This document shows, in pieces, positions 1 to 17,701 of a stretch of DNA of 64,000 bases; position 1 is the first letter of the stretch, and every line of letters starts with the position of its first letter. A model generated the notes under the pieces. It had not been told where the DNA came from and did no database searches. It saw only the letters and a program-made list of their open reading frames with translations. The DNA is from Phoronis australis. Taxonomy: Eukaryota; Phoronida; Phoronidae. Position numbers and translations under genes: made by a program. Location: NCBI GenBank assembly GCA_002633005.1, contig NMRA01000138.1, positions 64,001-128,000 of the forward strand, in the 5' to 3' direction.

Positions 1-216
1 ACTTGTTAAAGAAATGAAAAGCCTCCAGTATTAACAGGAGTGGACTCTTGAAGTATGAACTGGCCTGAAGTCAGTTATTGTCTGTTATTTGCAACCTACC
101 GCTAACCTTTACCATGTATATTTTTACACAAGTTGGCCAATTGCAAGCAGAGCAATGACTTCAAATTCACACAACACCAACAGCTAAAAATTCATTTTGT
201 TCCACTTTTTGAAGCT

Positions 217-478
217 TGGCTTCTGTTTCATGAATTGAAGTGACAAGACAGAAATTTTGTCTTTCACTCCCACTTCATAAGGTTTGATAAGTAGTCGCGA
301 TCGCATCAGTTGAGCAATAATTTATAATAATTACTTTAATAACCAGCAGGTACGTGTACATTCTCAGAGACTTTGAACTTGTGCTTAAGTGAGATTTAAT
401 TATTTTTCAGAAATAGTTATGTGGAGTATAACACCAAATTTCTGTCATAAGTCTCACTTTTCATGAAACAGGCCCCTG
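217..478. repeat. MITE-like inverted-repeat element, copy A
   Basis: The left end reads TTCTGTTTCATGAATTGAAG and the right end, reverse complemented, reads CAGGGGCCTGTTTCATGAAA, so the termini are imperfect inverted repeats. Inside the termini, both sides carry a GACAGAAAT block. A second copy of about the same length and with the same TGTTTCATGAAA ends is at 42308-42568. The size (about 260 bp), lack of coding capacity and recurrence fit a non-autonomous DNA transposon. The superfamily is not clear. Confidence 0.6.
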
Positions 479-1463
479 ATCATATTATTTTTATATGCTG
501 TTGATGTAGATGAATTATTAGACAATTGTGTTTGTTTAAACTAATCAAAATTAAATTGAATTTGCGAGCTTGAGAATGTTTATGCTTCTGTAGATGAAAC
601 ACAAATAGCATCAACATTCCATTGATAATTTCTCTTTATACCTCAAACACATTAATCATTTACATTTCTTAAATAATGCCAATAATTCTATGGATGAGAG
701 AATTAAGTCTTCATGAATATCTCATTAAATACCAACAGATTGTGTACATGAAATGGATTGCAATACTTAAATAACACATATGTATTTCTATTATGGATCC
801 TAGTGTATTCACTTCCTACTCTGCACATAACATCACTTTCGAAGGGTATGGCCAGCCCTCAGATTCCATTTAAAGAAAAGACTGTTAAACTCTGAATGGC
901 TAATCTAATGCCAGTCAACACTGTTGACACGCAATAGTGCATTTTTGTTGCCTAGAATATTTTGCTTGAGCTTTTTACCTAATTGTCTCGCTCCTAGAAG
1001 AAGTCTTCTGCTACGAGATGTAAGCTCACATAACAGAAATGCTACAGAATCAAGTAAAATCAACTAGCCAAACACATAACTGTCGTGCCATCTAGAATCT
1101 AGGCTGTTAACCAGCCAGGCTGCCCCTTCCAAACTTGGATAGCTCAGATTCGCAGGTGCTCCTGCAACTCCTTGAAGTGGTAACATTCCAGTAAGATAAG
1201 AAAAGTTATCTTTTTTCATGATTTCCCTACTTACCCAATAACCATGAAAGATGTGCAGCTTTAAAATGTATGGTAGCTACAATAGATTATTATGCAATAT
1301 TCAAATTAAACATGTAGATGGACTATGCGACGGATGACTAAAAACAGACAAAATAACAACAGTAAAACTACTAACATCCACAAACAGTAGCCCAACAAAG
1401 AAAGTCACTCTCGCTGTTAAAGTGAATATAAACATGTGTTCGGTCATAAAACCAAATTCTTGA

Positions 1464-1498
1464 TTTAGACCATTTAGTTAATATGAAATTGGTCTCAA
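1464..1498. repeat. Short hairpin repeat (TTGATTTAGACCATTTA family), copy 1
   Basis: The segment opens with TTGATTTAGACCATTTA and ends with GAAATTGGTCTC, and the two ends pair as an imperfect hairpin (AGACCATTT against AAATTGGTCT). The same 5' and 3' blocks in the same order occur at about 33423-33458. A single GAGACCAATT half site is at 1671-1680. This looks like a small dispersed palindromic repeat. Confidence 0.45.
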
Positions 1499-3784
1499 AA
1501 TGGTTCCTTAGTAAAAATACACGGCTTCAGGGGTTGTAAATAACAGACGGTTCCTTACGACTCCAGCTCTACGAGTTAACTTGCCAAAGTCTATCATTTT
1601 ATTCGCTGACCAATGGTCATTTCCTTACAAGGCCAACAATTACTTATCATTTTTAATAAGTAACAAGTGGAGACCAATTGTACAGCGGTAAGTGATCTAA
1701 ATCAACATTTTTCCAGGGAATGCGGGTTTGTTGTCACTTTAGGAGTTTTATTTTAACAGCAACGTTAGAGCATTACAAATATACTGAACTGCCATTTAAG
1801 CTGGCTCATAAGTCATACAGAGAAATTCCAGATATACAAATAACAGAAAAGACAACTACCAAAACAATTGTCCTTCATAAGCTACAATGTCTGTTATAAA
1901 GATGCCATATCAATCTGGTACCCAAAAATAATGTCAAAACAAGAGTACGCACATGCCCAGCTAACAATTATACGAGGGGCACATGTATTTCAGAAACAAG
2001 TCTTGATTTGATTTTACCTCTATCGGAAGAAATAATTCAAGCTCTGAAAGCCCGATTACCACATTAAGTTGTCCACAATTGCCTTCTACCTGTCATGTAG
2101 TTCGGGGAGGAGCTCATAGATGGTATTTTTAGTGGTAAACTCATTTTACTTTAGTTTTGGACCTCTGACAGTGGCATGCAGCATCAATTAACTGCTTACA
2201 GAAAAAAAAGCAAACCTGACCTATTATATGGAAGAACATCACAAAGAATAGCACATTACAATTACAGAGAATACGCATATTTTTAATTAATTTTGTTCAA
2301 AATTCTCCAGTTCTGGACAGTCTTTAAAATTTGGGGCAACAAGATTCAAGCTGAAATTGAATTTTATTTTCTTGATTCCGTAGATTGGGACATGGGCAAT
2401 GTTGGCATTTATTATACTTCTCTGTATCAACAGTCTTAAAATAGACTTGGCAATTCATAAAACAATGAGAATAGCTGCATCCCCATGAAGGTGAATGATC
2501 GTTTGACGTTGATCAACAACTCCTGAATATCCGATGGCCAATATTGCCCATTTCTACAATTTAGTAAAACCTACAACCAAGAGCAAAATAATTAAATTTT
2601 CACAGTTTCAAACTGGAGAATTTTTACTGTAAAAATCACTAGGGGGAAACAAAGCTAGTAAACTAACAAGCTCCAAATATTCACACATCTGATGCACGAG
2701 CAGATCACAGAAAGCCTCCCTGCTTGACCGCTCTCCCTGCTTGACCGCTTTTGAAACGCAATGGAGGAATACAAGGTAGCAACTATACCTGTCCACTGTC
2801 AAACAGGGACTCATCTAAGATTTGAAAAGTGGGGTCTAAATTCATGAGATTGCCACTCACCACAAGCATGCATTCTGTATGAGGCCACCCTGGCATCACA
2901 GGACAGGGAGGATTTCCCCGAAAAACATGGCTGCTAGCATTTGCTGATCGTCAGCGTGACATATACGGTAAAAACAGACGGTAATAGTCTGTGACCTTGA
3001 ACCAAGAGTGAATACTTATTGAACCAACACTACGAATTGTATGTTTCAATATTTATGAATAAGAAATGTTAAAATTCCCAACGGTGGCCATGACAGCCAC
3101 TAGATGAGTCCCTGCTGTCACACCCGTAGCTAGTCATTGGCCTAGACACACACCTGTCATGGGAAACACTCTAATATTTGATTGTACCAGCCTTCATACA
3201 ATACATTAGTTTCTTAACCAGCTCACACATGAGTCAACATCCAGTTTTTAAATCCGAACATGTATTTGTCTCGTCACCACAAACTTATCAGACAATGGTA
3301 CTAAAACAGGATTTTAAACTGAGCGGTTCCATCGAATTGACTAACATTCCAAAAATAACAAGACACAATAATTTCATCAGAACGAAGTTCACTTCCTTGG
3401 GTGAAAGACAGCAACACCTTGAAGACATCAGTTCCTCTCATTACAGTAACACTTTCATTAGTGACCATCTCTTCCAACTCATACACGGACAGTGCACTCA
3501 GCAATCATTCTGCTTCATTTTGACCAGATAATGTAAGGTCTCTTTCTCACTGTCTTACCCTCTTCATTAAAATAGTTGCTATATGGATACACAGCACTTG
3601 TGCTTTGGCTGACCACTGACACAGTCTTGCTAAATTCGCACTACACCACTTGGCCTTAATGAAACACTCGGTGGAGGTTTAATCAACACAAAAATAGTTG
3701 CTCTCTGTCTATACATAATCACATGATTCTGTTGAAGGTGACCAGTTAATATTTACAAGTCTGGGTCGATGGAAGGAACTTTGC

Positions 3785-6700
3785 TCACAGTATCTGGCAT
3801 CGCCAGCCCGATTTTTTAGGTTTGTCCGATTTGTTTAGCTGGTGACCACCCGAGGAGTTAGCACTGGGATTGGAGGCTTCCTGTGAATATATTTACGGCA
3901 CAGATTATGATAATGACAATACACATTACAAACACCATTAGTAATTGCAACAACAGTAATCAACAGCACCAAAAAATTTGAGAGATCAGATATGTCAATT
4001 TATTGTAAAGAGGTACCTATGTGTTGAATATTTCATTTCACAGACACAAGGTTATATTAAGGGAGATACTTGAGATTTAATTACTGTTCACCTAGCCTTT
4101 ATCAACTCAGCAAGCAAAAGCAATGAAGTGGCGCAGTAGGCAATGCAAAAAGATTCCGATATCTTCCTAATGTATTCACTTTCATGGAACAAACACAATG
4201 ATAGACTCACACAGTATTCAGTAATAACAAGGAGGCAAAGACAAGACCAAAAAAGTGCAGTTGTTTCTGATCAGTGGGATTTTTAGGTGTTCAATTTTTC
4301 AAAAAATACACCTGGGATGAGCAAATGTGGGCTGGTGGCTGCACTCCTGCATGCAAGGCAGTGTGTCACTGGCAGTCAGCTGTCAGGTGACTTAGAAAAG
4401 ACACATGCGTTTGTGTGACTTGAAATAACAAAGTTTGCGACCTTGGCTGAAATTGATGCAAAAGGCGCTTATCTTTTCTTAATTATGTTTTAAAATGAGC
4501 AGTACAGAGCAGAACAACAAACATTTGAATAAGAATAACTAGTAAAAAAATCCTCACCATTTTTCTATCCATTTTGGCCTTAATATCTTGTGCCAGTGTG
4601 TAAAATGCTTCTTCAACGTTTTTGCTGACTTTGGCACTCGTTTCCATAAACTTGATTCCATACTCTACTGCTAGCTGAAAGATGATAATATTGGTCATAA
4701 AATCTGAAGCTCCATTAGCAATATTAAATTTCTGATAAAATAAAGAGAAACTGGAAAAGTCTAAAAAATTTCACTTGGTATAACAAAAAACATCACTTGT
4801 GAACCAGAAACAAATGGAGAAAGCATGACAGCTTGAAACACAAATATGAACTTTTTTCATTTCACTATCCCAAACAATATGTGCATTCATTTTTCTTTGT
4901 TACACTAGCAAGGAACTCTTCACACTTTTTTCAAGCATACATTTCACACAGTCAGGACAGGAAAGACAGGCAATCAACTGTTGCAATGACATAAAATGTT
5001 TTTCAAAACTAGTTGCCCTCTGTCGTAGACCCCATAGGAACACACCTGCCAAATTTCAATACGATCCTGCAAGGGGTTTAGGAGATACAGCCGCGGATAT
5101 GTGGGCGCATAAAAATGACATTGGTACTAAATTGTTCCAAAAGATGTCGCCACCCACCTGCTCCCCTCGCTCCTTTGTTACTTGCCGTCGTTCTTCCATA
5201 TCACATTTGTTGCCTAGTATCATCCTCTCCACATCCGCAGAAGCATGCTCCTGTATATTACGAATCCAGTTCCGGATGTTGTCGAAGGACTTCTCGTTTG
5301 TTATATCATAGACAAGCATGATGCCCTGCACAGTAGTAAATCTTCACATTAAAAACACTTAAAACATTGATCTTGACGGCATGTTAGGGGAACATGGGAT
5401 CTCTTTGAAAGCCAATACCATGCTAGCATCCCGATTTTCTTCAGGTGCGCATAATTTAACTTCATTTTCGTTATACAAAGTTATGAATTTAAACAACAAA
5501 ACACTCATTACCATCACTCAATTTGAAAAAGACTTAATCTCAAGTCATGAAACTGTTGCATAACACTTAATAATTTCAAACAAAGTGCTCTGAGGAGCAA
5601 CAATTGGCAAATCGAACAAATATTTAAAGATGACACCATGGCGAGAAACCAATCATGCACTACAGATAGCCTATGAGGAGATCCATTTACATATCAAATT
5701 TGAAAAACGTTAGTAAAAAAATCGAGGAGCTAGAGCTCCGCAAACAGAAATCCATCCTAGCGCCACCTTGCGTCCGATTTCGTCAAAAAACGAAATTCCT
5801 CGAACTATTGACAAAATAATGTACGTAAATTTTATGCTGATCTCTATCACAAATATGACAGGTCAACAAAGTGCAGCTAGAAATAAGTCAATAAAAGAAA
5901 AGTCATCTAAGCACTAAATCTCAAATATTCCCCAAGAATAGTTAGTTGAAGCGAGAAAAGGGTTTCACAATGCTGATAGTACTTATAACGATCTATCCTA
6001 AACTTCAGACAGATCTGTCAAGGGAAGCTGAAGATATGGTACAAAAATGTAATTAATTAGAGTAGTCATTGGATTATCTCGGATAACTTGAGAACGGTAA
6101 GTTCTATAAAAACCAACGGGCAGCCTTCTGATAGTCTGTGAAATAATATAGCCACAGAAAAAATCAGAAAGTCCCTCCAGAGACAGCAAAGCTATGGAGC
6201 TATGCAATCCAAAATAGTGAAAATAAATTTCACGTTGATCGGATATAAATTGCGACCTGTAGTGTGCGAACAAAGAAACAATATGACAAAGAAAGAGACT
6301 TGAGGAAATTTTATTTCACCAAAAAATAAAGTTAGAAACACTTTACACAATAGTCAATGACAACTGACGATAAAATTAACAGGTGCCTGCCTTATTTCCA
6401 TGTTAGGTTTAATTTTAAAATTTTTAGTGAATATAACATTTCAGATGTAACAAATTAAAATTCACTCATTTTAGGTCATTTACGCAAGACACAATACATG
6501 GCACTACCAGGTTGTATAGAGTCCATGAAGAAAAGTTCTCATTTTTTATAGCATACACAAATTACTTTTAACACTTAATCTTTTGATGCAGTTATTGAAG
6601 ACATTCCAAACCCAAAATAACACAATGGTTCAGTGAGCTAATATTTCTGGACAGCATCCACTAACATTTATCTTGCACTTTGTGTCAAGTTATCTTATGC

Positions 6701-9700
6701 TCTACATGTGCATACCAGGGGAGGACAATAGAAGGATGCTGTGGATGTGATAAACATGAGATAAAATTGGGTCATTATGTTCAAGGGGAACCCCCCCCCC
6801 NCCCCCCCCACTTACCATGGCTCCCCTATAATAGGCTGTTGTTATTGTTCGGAATCGCTCTTGTCCTGCTGTGTCCCTGAAAAGAATTAGAAATGCAGCT
6901 CACCTGTCAAAGGTTTTCATATGTGTAGCTCCAGGGGTTAATTAATGGTGGCAAATAAAAATTTTGATAGGTACGGCCATTCTACACTTTTTGTGCATAA
7001 AAATAATTGCCGGCACCAAAATTCACAGTTTTCCATTTTTAAATGTTGTTTTGTGACATTTACAAAGTACAACCCATGCTACTAAACAATTAAATTGTAA
7101 TCTTTACTCTTGTGGAAAATCTTGATGTAAATAAAATTTCACTTCATGGCCATATCGTGCGCTAAATTGGTGAAGAATTATTGTAGATAGTTCAAATCTC
7201 CACCAAAGCATACTGTGCACAATTGGATTAAGCAACCTGTGCCCCATGTAAATAACTCCACAAACATCCACTCCATCACAAGCAAATCCAACAACATCAT
7301 GGATTTTAACATGATAGTCTCACAAGTTGGACTTCTCAATTGAAAATAATTTTTAAAACCATGAGGGTCTTTAAAAAGATTGTCTCATTGTCGAAAAAGC
7401 AAAAAAAAACACAGAAATAAGAGCAGACTTGCAAATCCTCATAATTTAGGTGGGAGGTTCCCAATTTAGCGTCATTTTTTGCAATTCCTCCGACTTACAA
7501 AAACCTATCAAATTCTCTAGATGTTTTCAAAGCTCTCCCGCATTTTTCTGGAAACAAGGTCATTGGCATCTCCAAATCCAATTAGACAAAAACTTAACAG
7601 TGACACTCCTTGGATTTGTGGCACATTAACCCATATACGAGACTAAGCTCACAAAGTTCCAAGCGGCTTAGGCTAAATTTTCTCTGCATGTTTCTTGCAC
7701 AGCAAGACCATCCGCTGCTGGTTAAAATTTTCAGAGTGGGAATCTATCGTATCAGTGTCCAAATGTTGGGGTAACAGATTTAGGAATGAATAAGAAAACT
7801 AAAGGCCACCAAGGAGATTTGTCGATATGAGAACATCCCTACTTTTGATTCTGATAGGTTGGCAAATATCCAGTAAAGCTTCTATGTTAAGTTTACTGTC
7901 ATCAACAGAACACAAGTGCATTGAGTCAGTTTTAAAAAAATGTGATAACTGAGTTGCATTTTTCATGTGTGAGGGATACCAGTAATTTAGTCAAGATCTT
8001 TCAATCCACTTCAAAAGTTTTTATCGGAGACTGTAGTAACTATGAACAAAGAAATTACTAATCATTTGTTTCATACTACTGCACAGCAGGGTGTTCTTTT
8101 CATGATTTCCGATAAGGCATAAATAACAAAAACATTAATTTACAAACGGTGTTTTTGCACTAAAGGTCCTAATTAAGTATCTCTATGTTTTACATAATCC
8201 CAAAAAATATACGAGCTGGTGCAATATGAGTCACCTGATGAGTCTGAATAACAAACAAATGTATAGTGTGTTGTTAGAAGTGCATACAGGTATAAATTTT
8301 GCCGAAACGACCAGAAAATGAGCAATATAGGTTGAAATTCACACATTTTTCGTTTCATATTCTACATTCTTATAGTTTGATCCGGAAAAAAACATTTAAA
8401 TAACTTCCACAAAAGAAACTATATGGATATTTTTGCAATTTAACCATAATACATTTTGATAATTTTAGGCTATAGGGATTGAAGACAATGCCAACAATGG
8501 AAGCTGATTCAAGTACGGGGTTTCATTATGGTCACAATCTTCCAATTCTCCAGTACTGAGGTACGTACCTGTGTTCATCAAGATTTAACTTTTGCATGTT
8601 TCACAAGTATTACAGCCACAATTGACCAAAAAAGTAGTCTTGATTTTTATACTGATAATGCATACTTTCTCCACGGTTTCAAATGAAGAGATCTGGACCC
8701 AGATAAGATACTTGGAGAAAAACATCATGTGTCATCCATAATAGCCCTTCATGTTTTACCACTCAAATGTGCAGTTATGATAACACAATTCATGTGAAGT
8801 ACTGAGATAGAGAGTAAGTAGATAATATCTTCATTCCAATGAAAGTTTTGGGTGAGAAAGTACATTCCGTTCTCTGAAGTCCTTTTACATTAAGTGTTTA
8901 CTCGAAAAATAAGGACATTCTCTGAAATTTTCACAGGAGTTACAAGCGATTAGCTGATTTCAAATAACTGATGAACATTTATTGGAAGATCACCCAAGAA
9001 TGGTGAAAACAAAACACGAGTGGGGTCTAGGTTGCAATAAAACTAAAACTACAACACCACAAACAAAAATTGATTTTGTAAGGAAGGAATAAACAAATTT
9101 GTCATAAAAAATTGATCAACAAGTGAGCCTGCCAGTGCCACTTTAAAGTAATTTATAAACTCAATAGGTACTTACCATATCTGTAATTTTATCTTTTTCC
9201 CACCAAGATCAATAGTTCGTACTTTGAAATCTATACCTAGGAAAAAATGCAATTCTAGTTAAAAATCATACAGTAATGAGTAACTTCCGAACACAACACA
9301 AGCAGAATAACATGTATTGTTCTGCTTCTACTTGTATCTGAAAATGCCAACAGCTGCAAATCCAGGATTTTGTCCAGGGGTGTATGACATACAAACAAGA
9401 GTGGATGCTTCATTCTCCTACAACAGTGAAAGAGTGACAGGGTGGTCTGGTTCGATTCCCAACTGATCCAAGAGAAATATATACAATTTTCATAACAGTC
9501 ATTGGCGTCCACTTAACGAGAGACAAATGAAAACCTCCCCTCAAGATGTATGTGAGGCTTTCAAGTGGCCTGGCAGTAGTGGATCTAGAACACAGAAACA
9601 ACATCGACATATTCAAATTTCTGGACGCAGGGAGTGCTGATGATTGTAAAGTCCACAACACTAAGCACATTATGGAGACCTTTAGCCAAGTAACATGTCT

Positions 9701-11944
9701 GTTCCGCAGAAGTGAAGGAGTGCTACACATTACAGTTGAGTCGTGGTCTAAAGGTCTCTCAAAATTGCTTGCCAGTGGGCAATAAATTCTTGACTGAACA
9801 GTTTGGACACTTAGAGGCTTAGACTCAATTTCAGGGGTTCGTTGGTTCTGTTCGCAGCTGAATCAGAAAAAATGTCTCTAGGGACTTTCACAGTCATAGG
9901 GATAATTTTTGGACCATGGGTAGCATTATTGGTGCATAAAAAGCTGATACACTGTGAGGACCCCAACTGTGGACTTGTGTATTTTGTTTGAAGTTTGATG
10001 AATCACACACAGCCAAGTAACGGAGTTGGAGACAGAAAATACCGTAATCGTTCGGGTTAACGCCCTGGGCGGTTAAATTGGCGAACCCAAAAAATCGGGG
10101 GTGGGCGGTTAACCAGACATGGGCGCTTAAACGTGAAATTTCAAGAAATCGGGGGGGGGGGNNNNNNNNNNNNNNNNNNNNNNNNNNNNNNNNNNNNNNN
10201 NNNNNNNNNNNNNNNNNNNNNNNNNNNNNNNNNNNNNNNNNNNNNNNNNNNNNNNNNNNNNNNNNNNNNNNNNNNNNNNNNNNNNNNNNNNNNNNNNNNN
10301 NNNNNNNNNNNNNNNNNNNNNNNNNNNNNNNNNNNNNNNNNNNNNNNNNNNNNNNNNNNNNNNNNNNNNNNNNNNNNNNNNNNNNNNNNNNNNNNNNNNN
10401 NNNNNNNNNNNNNNNNNNNNNNNNNNNNNNNNNNNNNNNNNNNNNNNNNNNNNNNNNNNNNNNNNNNNNNNNNNNNNNNNNNNNNNNNNNNNNNNNNNNN
10501 NNNNNNNNNNNNNNNNNNNNNNNNNNNNNNNNNNNNNNNNNNNNNNNNNNNNNNNNNNNNNNNNNNNNNNNNNNNNNNNNNNNNNNNNNNNNNNNNNNNN
10601 NNNNNNNNNNNNNNNNNNNNNNNNNNNNNNNNNNNNNNNNNNNNNNNNNNNNNNNNNNNNNNNNNNNNNNNNNNNNNNNNNNNNNNNNNNNNNNNNNNNN
10701 NNNNNNNNNNNNNNNNNNNNNNNNNNNNNNNNNNNNNNNNNNNNNNNNNNNNNNNNNNNNNNNNNNNNNNNNNNNNNNNNNNNNNNNNNNNNNNNNNNNN
10801 NNNNNNGTTTGCGAACATGAGAAGAAAAGAAAGTGACAAAGTGTTCAAGTATTACATTTTGAAGTTAATCGATGACCCGTTACAATAATTTGTTACTGGT
10901 ATCATAATTCACATTGCTAAACCGCGGTCTCTGAGGCCGTCGTTGCACTCAATGTTATCATCGATCTTAATCTAAAAGGTCGGGGATTCGCGTTTCCTAT
11001 TAGCACAGGGCGGTAATCACCAATCGTCAAAAGTAGGGGATGGGCGGTTAACCGAGCAGTGGGCGGTTAATTGGAAATCTTCAAAAATAGCAGGGGGGCG
11101 GTTAACCGAGCAGTGGGCGGTTAAATCGAAATTCACCTAAAGTAGGGGGTGGGCGGTTAACTGAGCATGGGCGTTAACCCGAACGATTACGGTACTAGGT
11201 GACGCATAGACAGGCTTATAATGAAAAATCACCTTGTTCCAAGTTTTGAACCAGGTATATCTTGCTTCAAAGCTAGGTGTCCTAACCAGCTGACCAAAGA
11301 GAAATTGCTTGGCATAGTCATAGGTTGAATAGGCGAGTGATTAAGAGAAGCCTTTACAATGAAGCTTTACATTGCTACACTCAGTGCAGATTCACCAAGG
11401 TCCTCTAAACTGCCCCATATACTTGAACCCCAGTGTGTCAGTTGACCCATACTCCATAGCCACGTTTTTTTTTTCTAAATGATCCCCAGGGACAGAGACA
11501 TGTGATGAGTCATAATGATAATGATGCCAAATAATGAAATATTGAAATAACTTGGAGTGGAGCTTAGATCGGTCAAGGTACACTCTGAGAAGTCATCAGA
11601 TGTCAAGCGAATCATTGATAAAATGTGTTAAAAATCAAAATACTGTCTCCACTCCAGAGTTGAAAGAAACTGTAAACAGACCCCGATTCTCCTCCACCGA
11701 CAGTGGTCATTGACAGTGCACTGCCACTGTTCTGCTCCGAGCTCCAGACGGAATTCACCTTTCATCAACTTGTATTTCTTGGCTGAAATTTCACATAAAT
11801 GATAACAATAAGACATGTACCTATTGTTGAAATGAATGTAGAATTGAATGCATCTTCTGAAAATCGAAAAAGGACGCAAGTTTTCCCAACTCCTGAATCT
11901 CCAATCAGCAGCAACTTGAACAGATAGTCGTACGTTTTGGCCAT
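3785..11944 (-). CDS. RAB8: RAB8 small GTPase (six coding exons)
   Basis: The exons on the minus strand are 11821-11944, 9176-9236, 6816-6876, 5158-5325, 4558-4674 and 3785-3880. All have GT-AG borders and matching phases and join to 627 nt, giving 208 residues (vertebrate RAB8 is about 207). The start is [13 protein letters not shown], as in RAB8. Visible motifs are the P-loop GDSGVGKT (residues 15-22), switch I with STIG, switch [20 protein letters not shown] and ETSAK. The C-terminus is hypervariable and ends CQIL, a CaaX-type prenylation site. RAB8 directs post-Golgi and ciliary membrane traffic. RAB10 and RAB13 are the nearest alternatives, but [10 protein letters not shown] and TTAYYRGAM favour RAB8. 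Introns are 0.7-2.6 kb and hold repeats. Confidence 0.95.
6791..6809. repeat. Poly-C run with one undetermined base
   Basis: Eighteen C residues are interrupted by a single N. The run lies 6 bp beyond the splice donor of RAB8 exon 3, inside the intron. The N suggests a homopolymer that sequencing could not resolve, so the true length may differ. Confidence 0.85.
10040..11194. mobile_element. Non-autonomous DNA transposon with TA flanks, in RAB8 intron 1
   Basis: The left end reads TA-CCGTAATCGTTCGGGTTAAC and the right end is its exact inverse complement followed by TA, giving perfect terminal inverted repeats of about 24 bp. A TA flank on both sides fits target duplication, as in Tc1/mariner-like and some other superfamilies. 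Next to each end is an array of short G-rich units with the core GGGCGGTTAA (at least two on the left, six on the right). About 645 bp of the interior is unknown sequence, so any transposase coding cannot be judged. The visible interior shows no transposase. Confidence 0.8.
10162..10806. other. Assembly gap (645 N)
   Basis: The run of N follows an 11-12 base G homopolymer and lies wholly inside the transposon at 10040-11194. It is likely caused by the repeat. Open frames that cross it are artefacts. Confidence 0.99.
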
Positions 11945-12860
11945 TTTGTCTGTGTCGTATAAACAGGAAACACCCTCATTTCGGCTATTAGTCAGGGGAG
12001 ACAATCAACCAGTGGGACCGAAGTATCAGAATTCATTCTTCTGAGCTTTACCGCACACGAATAAATAGTTTGTGAAATGGACTCTTAGCAACGCATGCAC
12101 ATAACTTTGATTGCACAGAAGTTTATATATGAACGTTCGATGAAGAAATTGCGTATAAACCCCGTGGAATTCTCTTCTGCTTTAACAGCAGCAAACTTTT
12201 GATTTTGTTTTGTTATCTTCCGATTGACACAACATTTTTAGTATGTATCAAAACACGTTTAAATAACAAATAAGTAAAAATATAATTGCAAAAATATGTT
12301 TTATTACTCTCATATTACACAAGTTATGGATTTTTTTAGTTTTTGCATTTGATATGTTAAATTAATAGCCGTACCAAACTAACGATCAAAACAGAGTGAA
12401 CCCCGGACTACGTGAATTCACATGTGACTGCCCCCAACTTCTTCCTTTTCCCTGGATGTAGAAATCCGTAATCATGCCTGTGAGTGTTTCTCCGTCACGA
12501 TCAAGTTTTGTTCCTTTCATTTGAGCAATAATCTGGTCAGAAGTTATTGTAATCGACAGTTTAATTAGTACTGAAGAACCAGACACATTTTTGTTTTATA
12601 GATGTGTAAGGAAATATTTAAATTATTCCGAAATTCCATGAAAATTCGTGTCTGAACAAGTCTGTTCTGTCAGCAACGTACATTGCCATCTAGTGGTGGA
12701 ATATGATTGCAATTTGTGGTGCAATAGTCGATCTTATTGATTGCAGTTATATGCTGTATTTATTCCCAACGTCATCCAGTTGAAAATCATTTAGTGTAAT
12801 AAAGTCACTGAATTAACGGAATATTTTTTGTGCTGGTGGTCATCCAAATTTAGAATTAAA
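11945..12860. promoter_or_regulatory. Head-to-head intergenic region of RAB8 and RPS27 (putative bidirectional promoter)
   Basis: The start codons of minus-strand RAB8 (11944) and plus-strand RPS27 (12861) are 916 bp apart and point away from each other. The 5' UTRs and promoters of both genes should be here unless an upstream non-coding exon exists. I see no clear TATA box at a sensible distance. The sequence before the RPS27 ATG has a pyrimidine-rich TTTTTTG stretch, but the transcription start cannot be fixed by eye. Confidence 0.5.
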
Positions 12861-17603
<4,743 letters not shown>

Positions 17604-17695
17604 AGATGGCACTGGGGCATGGAGTGGGATTGAGATGACTTTCTTGGCGACAAGTTTGTTAATGCAAGTGATTTTTATGTACAAATATATAAGTC

Positions 17696-17701
17696 AATAA
17701 A
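17696..17701 (+). terminator. Polyadenylation signal AATAAA of RPS27
   Basis: A canonical AATAAA lies 93 bp after the RPS27 stop codon, a normal distance for the short 3' UTR of a ribosomal protein gene. The sequence that follows is T-rich. Confidence 0.75.

Larger units (their letters stand above)
1..3784. other. Downstream flank / probable 3' UTR of RAB8, no supported gene
   Basis: No coding exon is supported in this stretch. It lies immediately 3' of the minus-strand RAB8 stop codon, so at least its right part should be RAB8 3' UTR. A possible minus-strand AATAAA signal (TTTATT on the plus strand) is at about 2408-2413, but nothing shows that it is used. The open frames here (for example 117 codons at 3178-3531) have no recognisable domain or splice context. 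The left end holds a MITE-like element and a short hairpin repeat, listed separately. Confidence 0.5.

Noticed and set aside
3178-3531. 117-codon plus-strand open frame
   Set aside because: It is antisense to the probable RAB8 3' UTR and has no domain, splice partner or conserved motif that I can see.
5998-6273. 91-codon minus-strand open frame in a RAB8 intron
   Set aside because: RAB8 exons 3 and 4 join correctly without it, and its sequence has no recognisable feature.
10078-10888. Long open frames of about 250 codons
   Set aside because: They consist almost entirely of undetermined bases.
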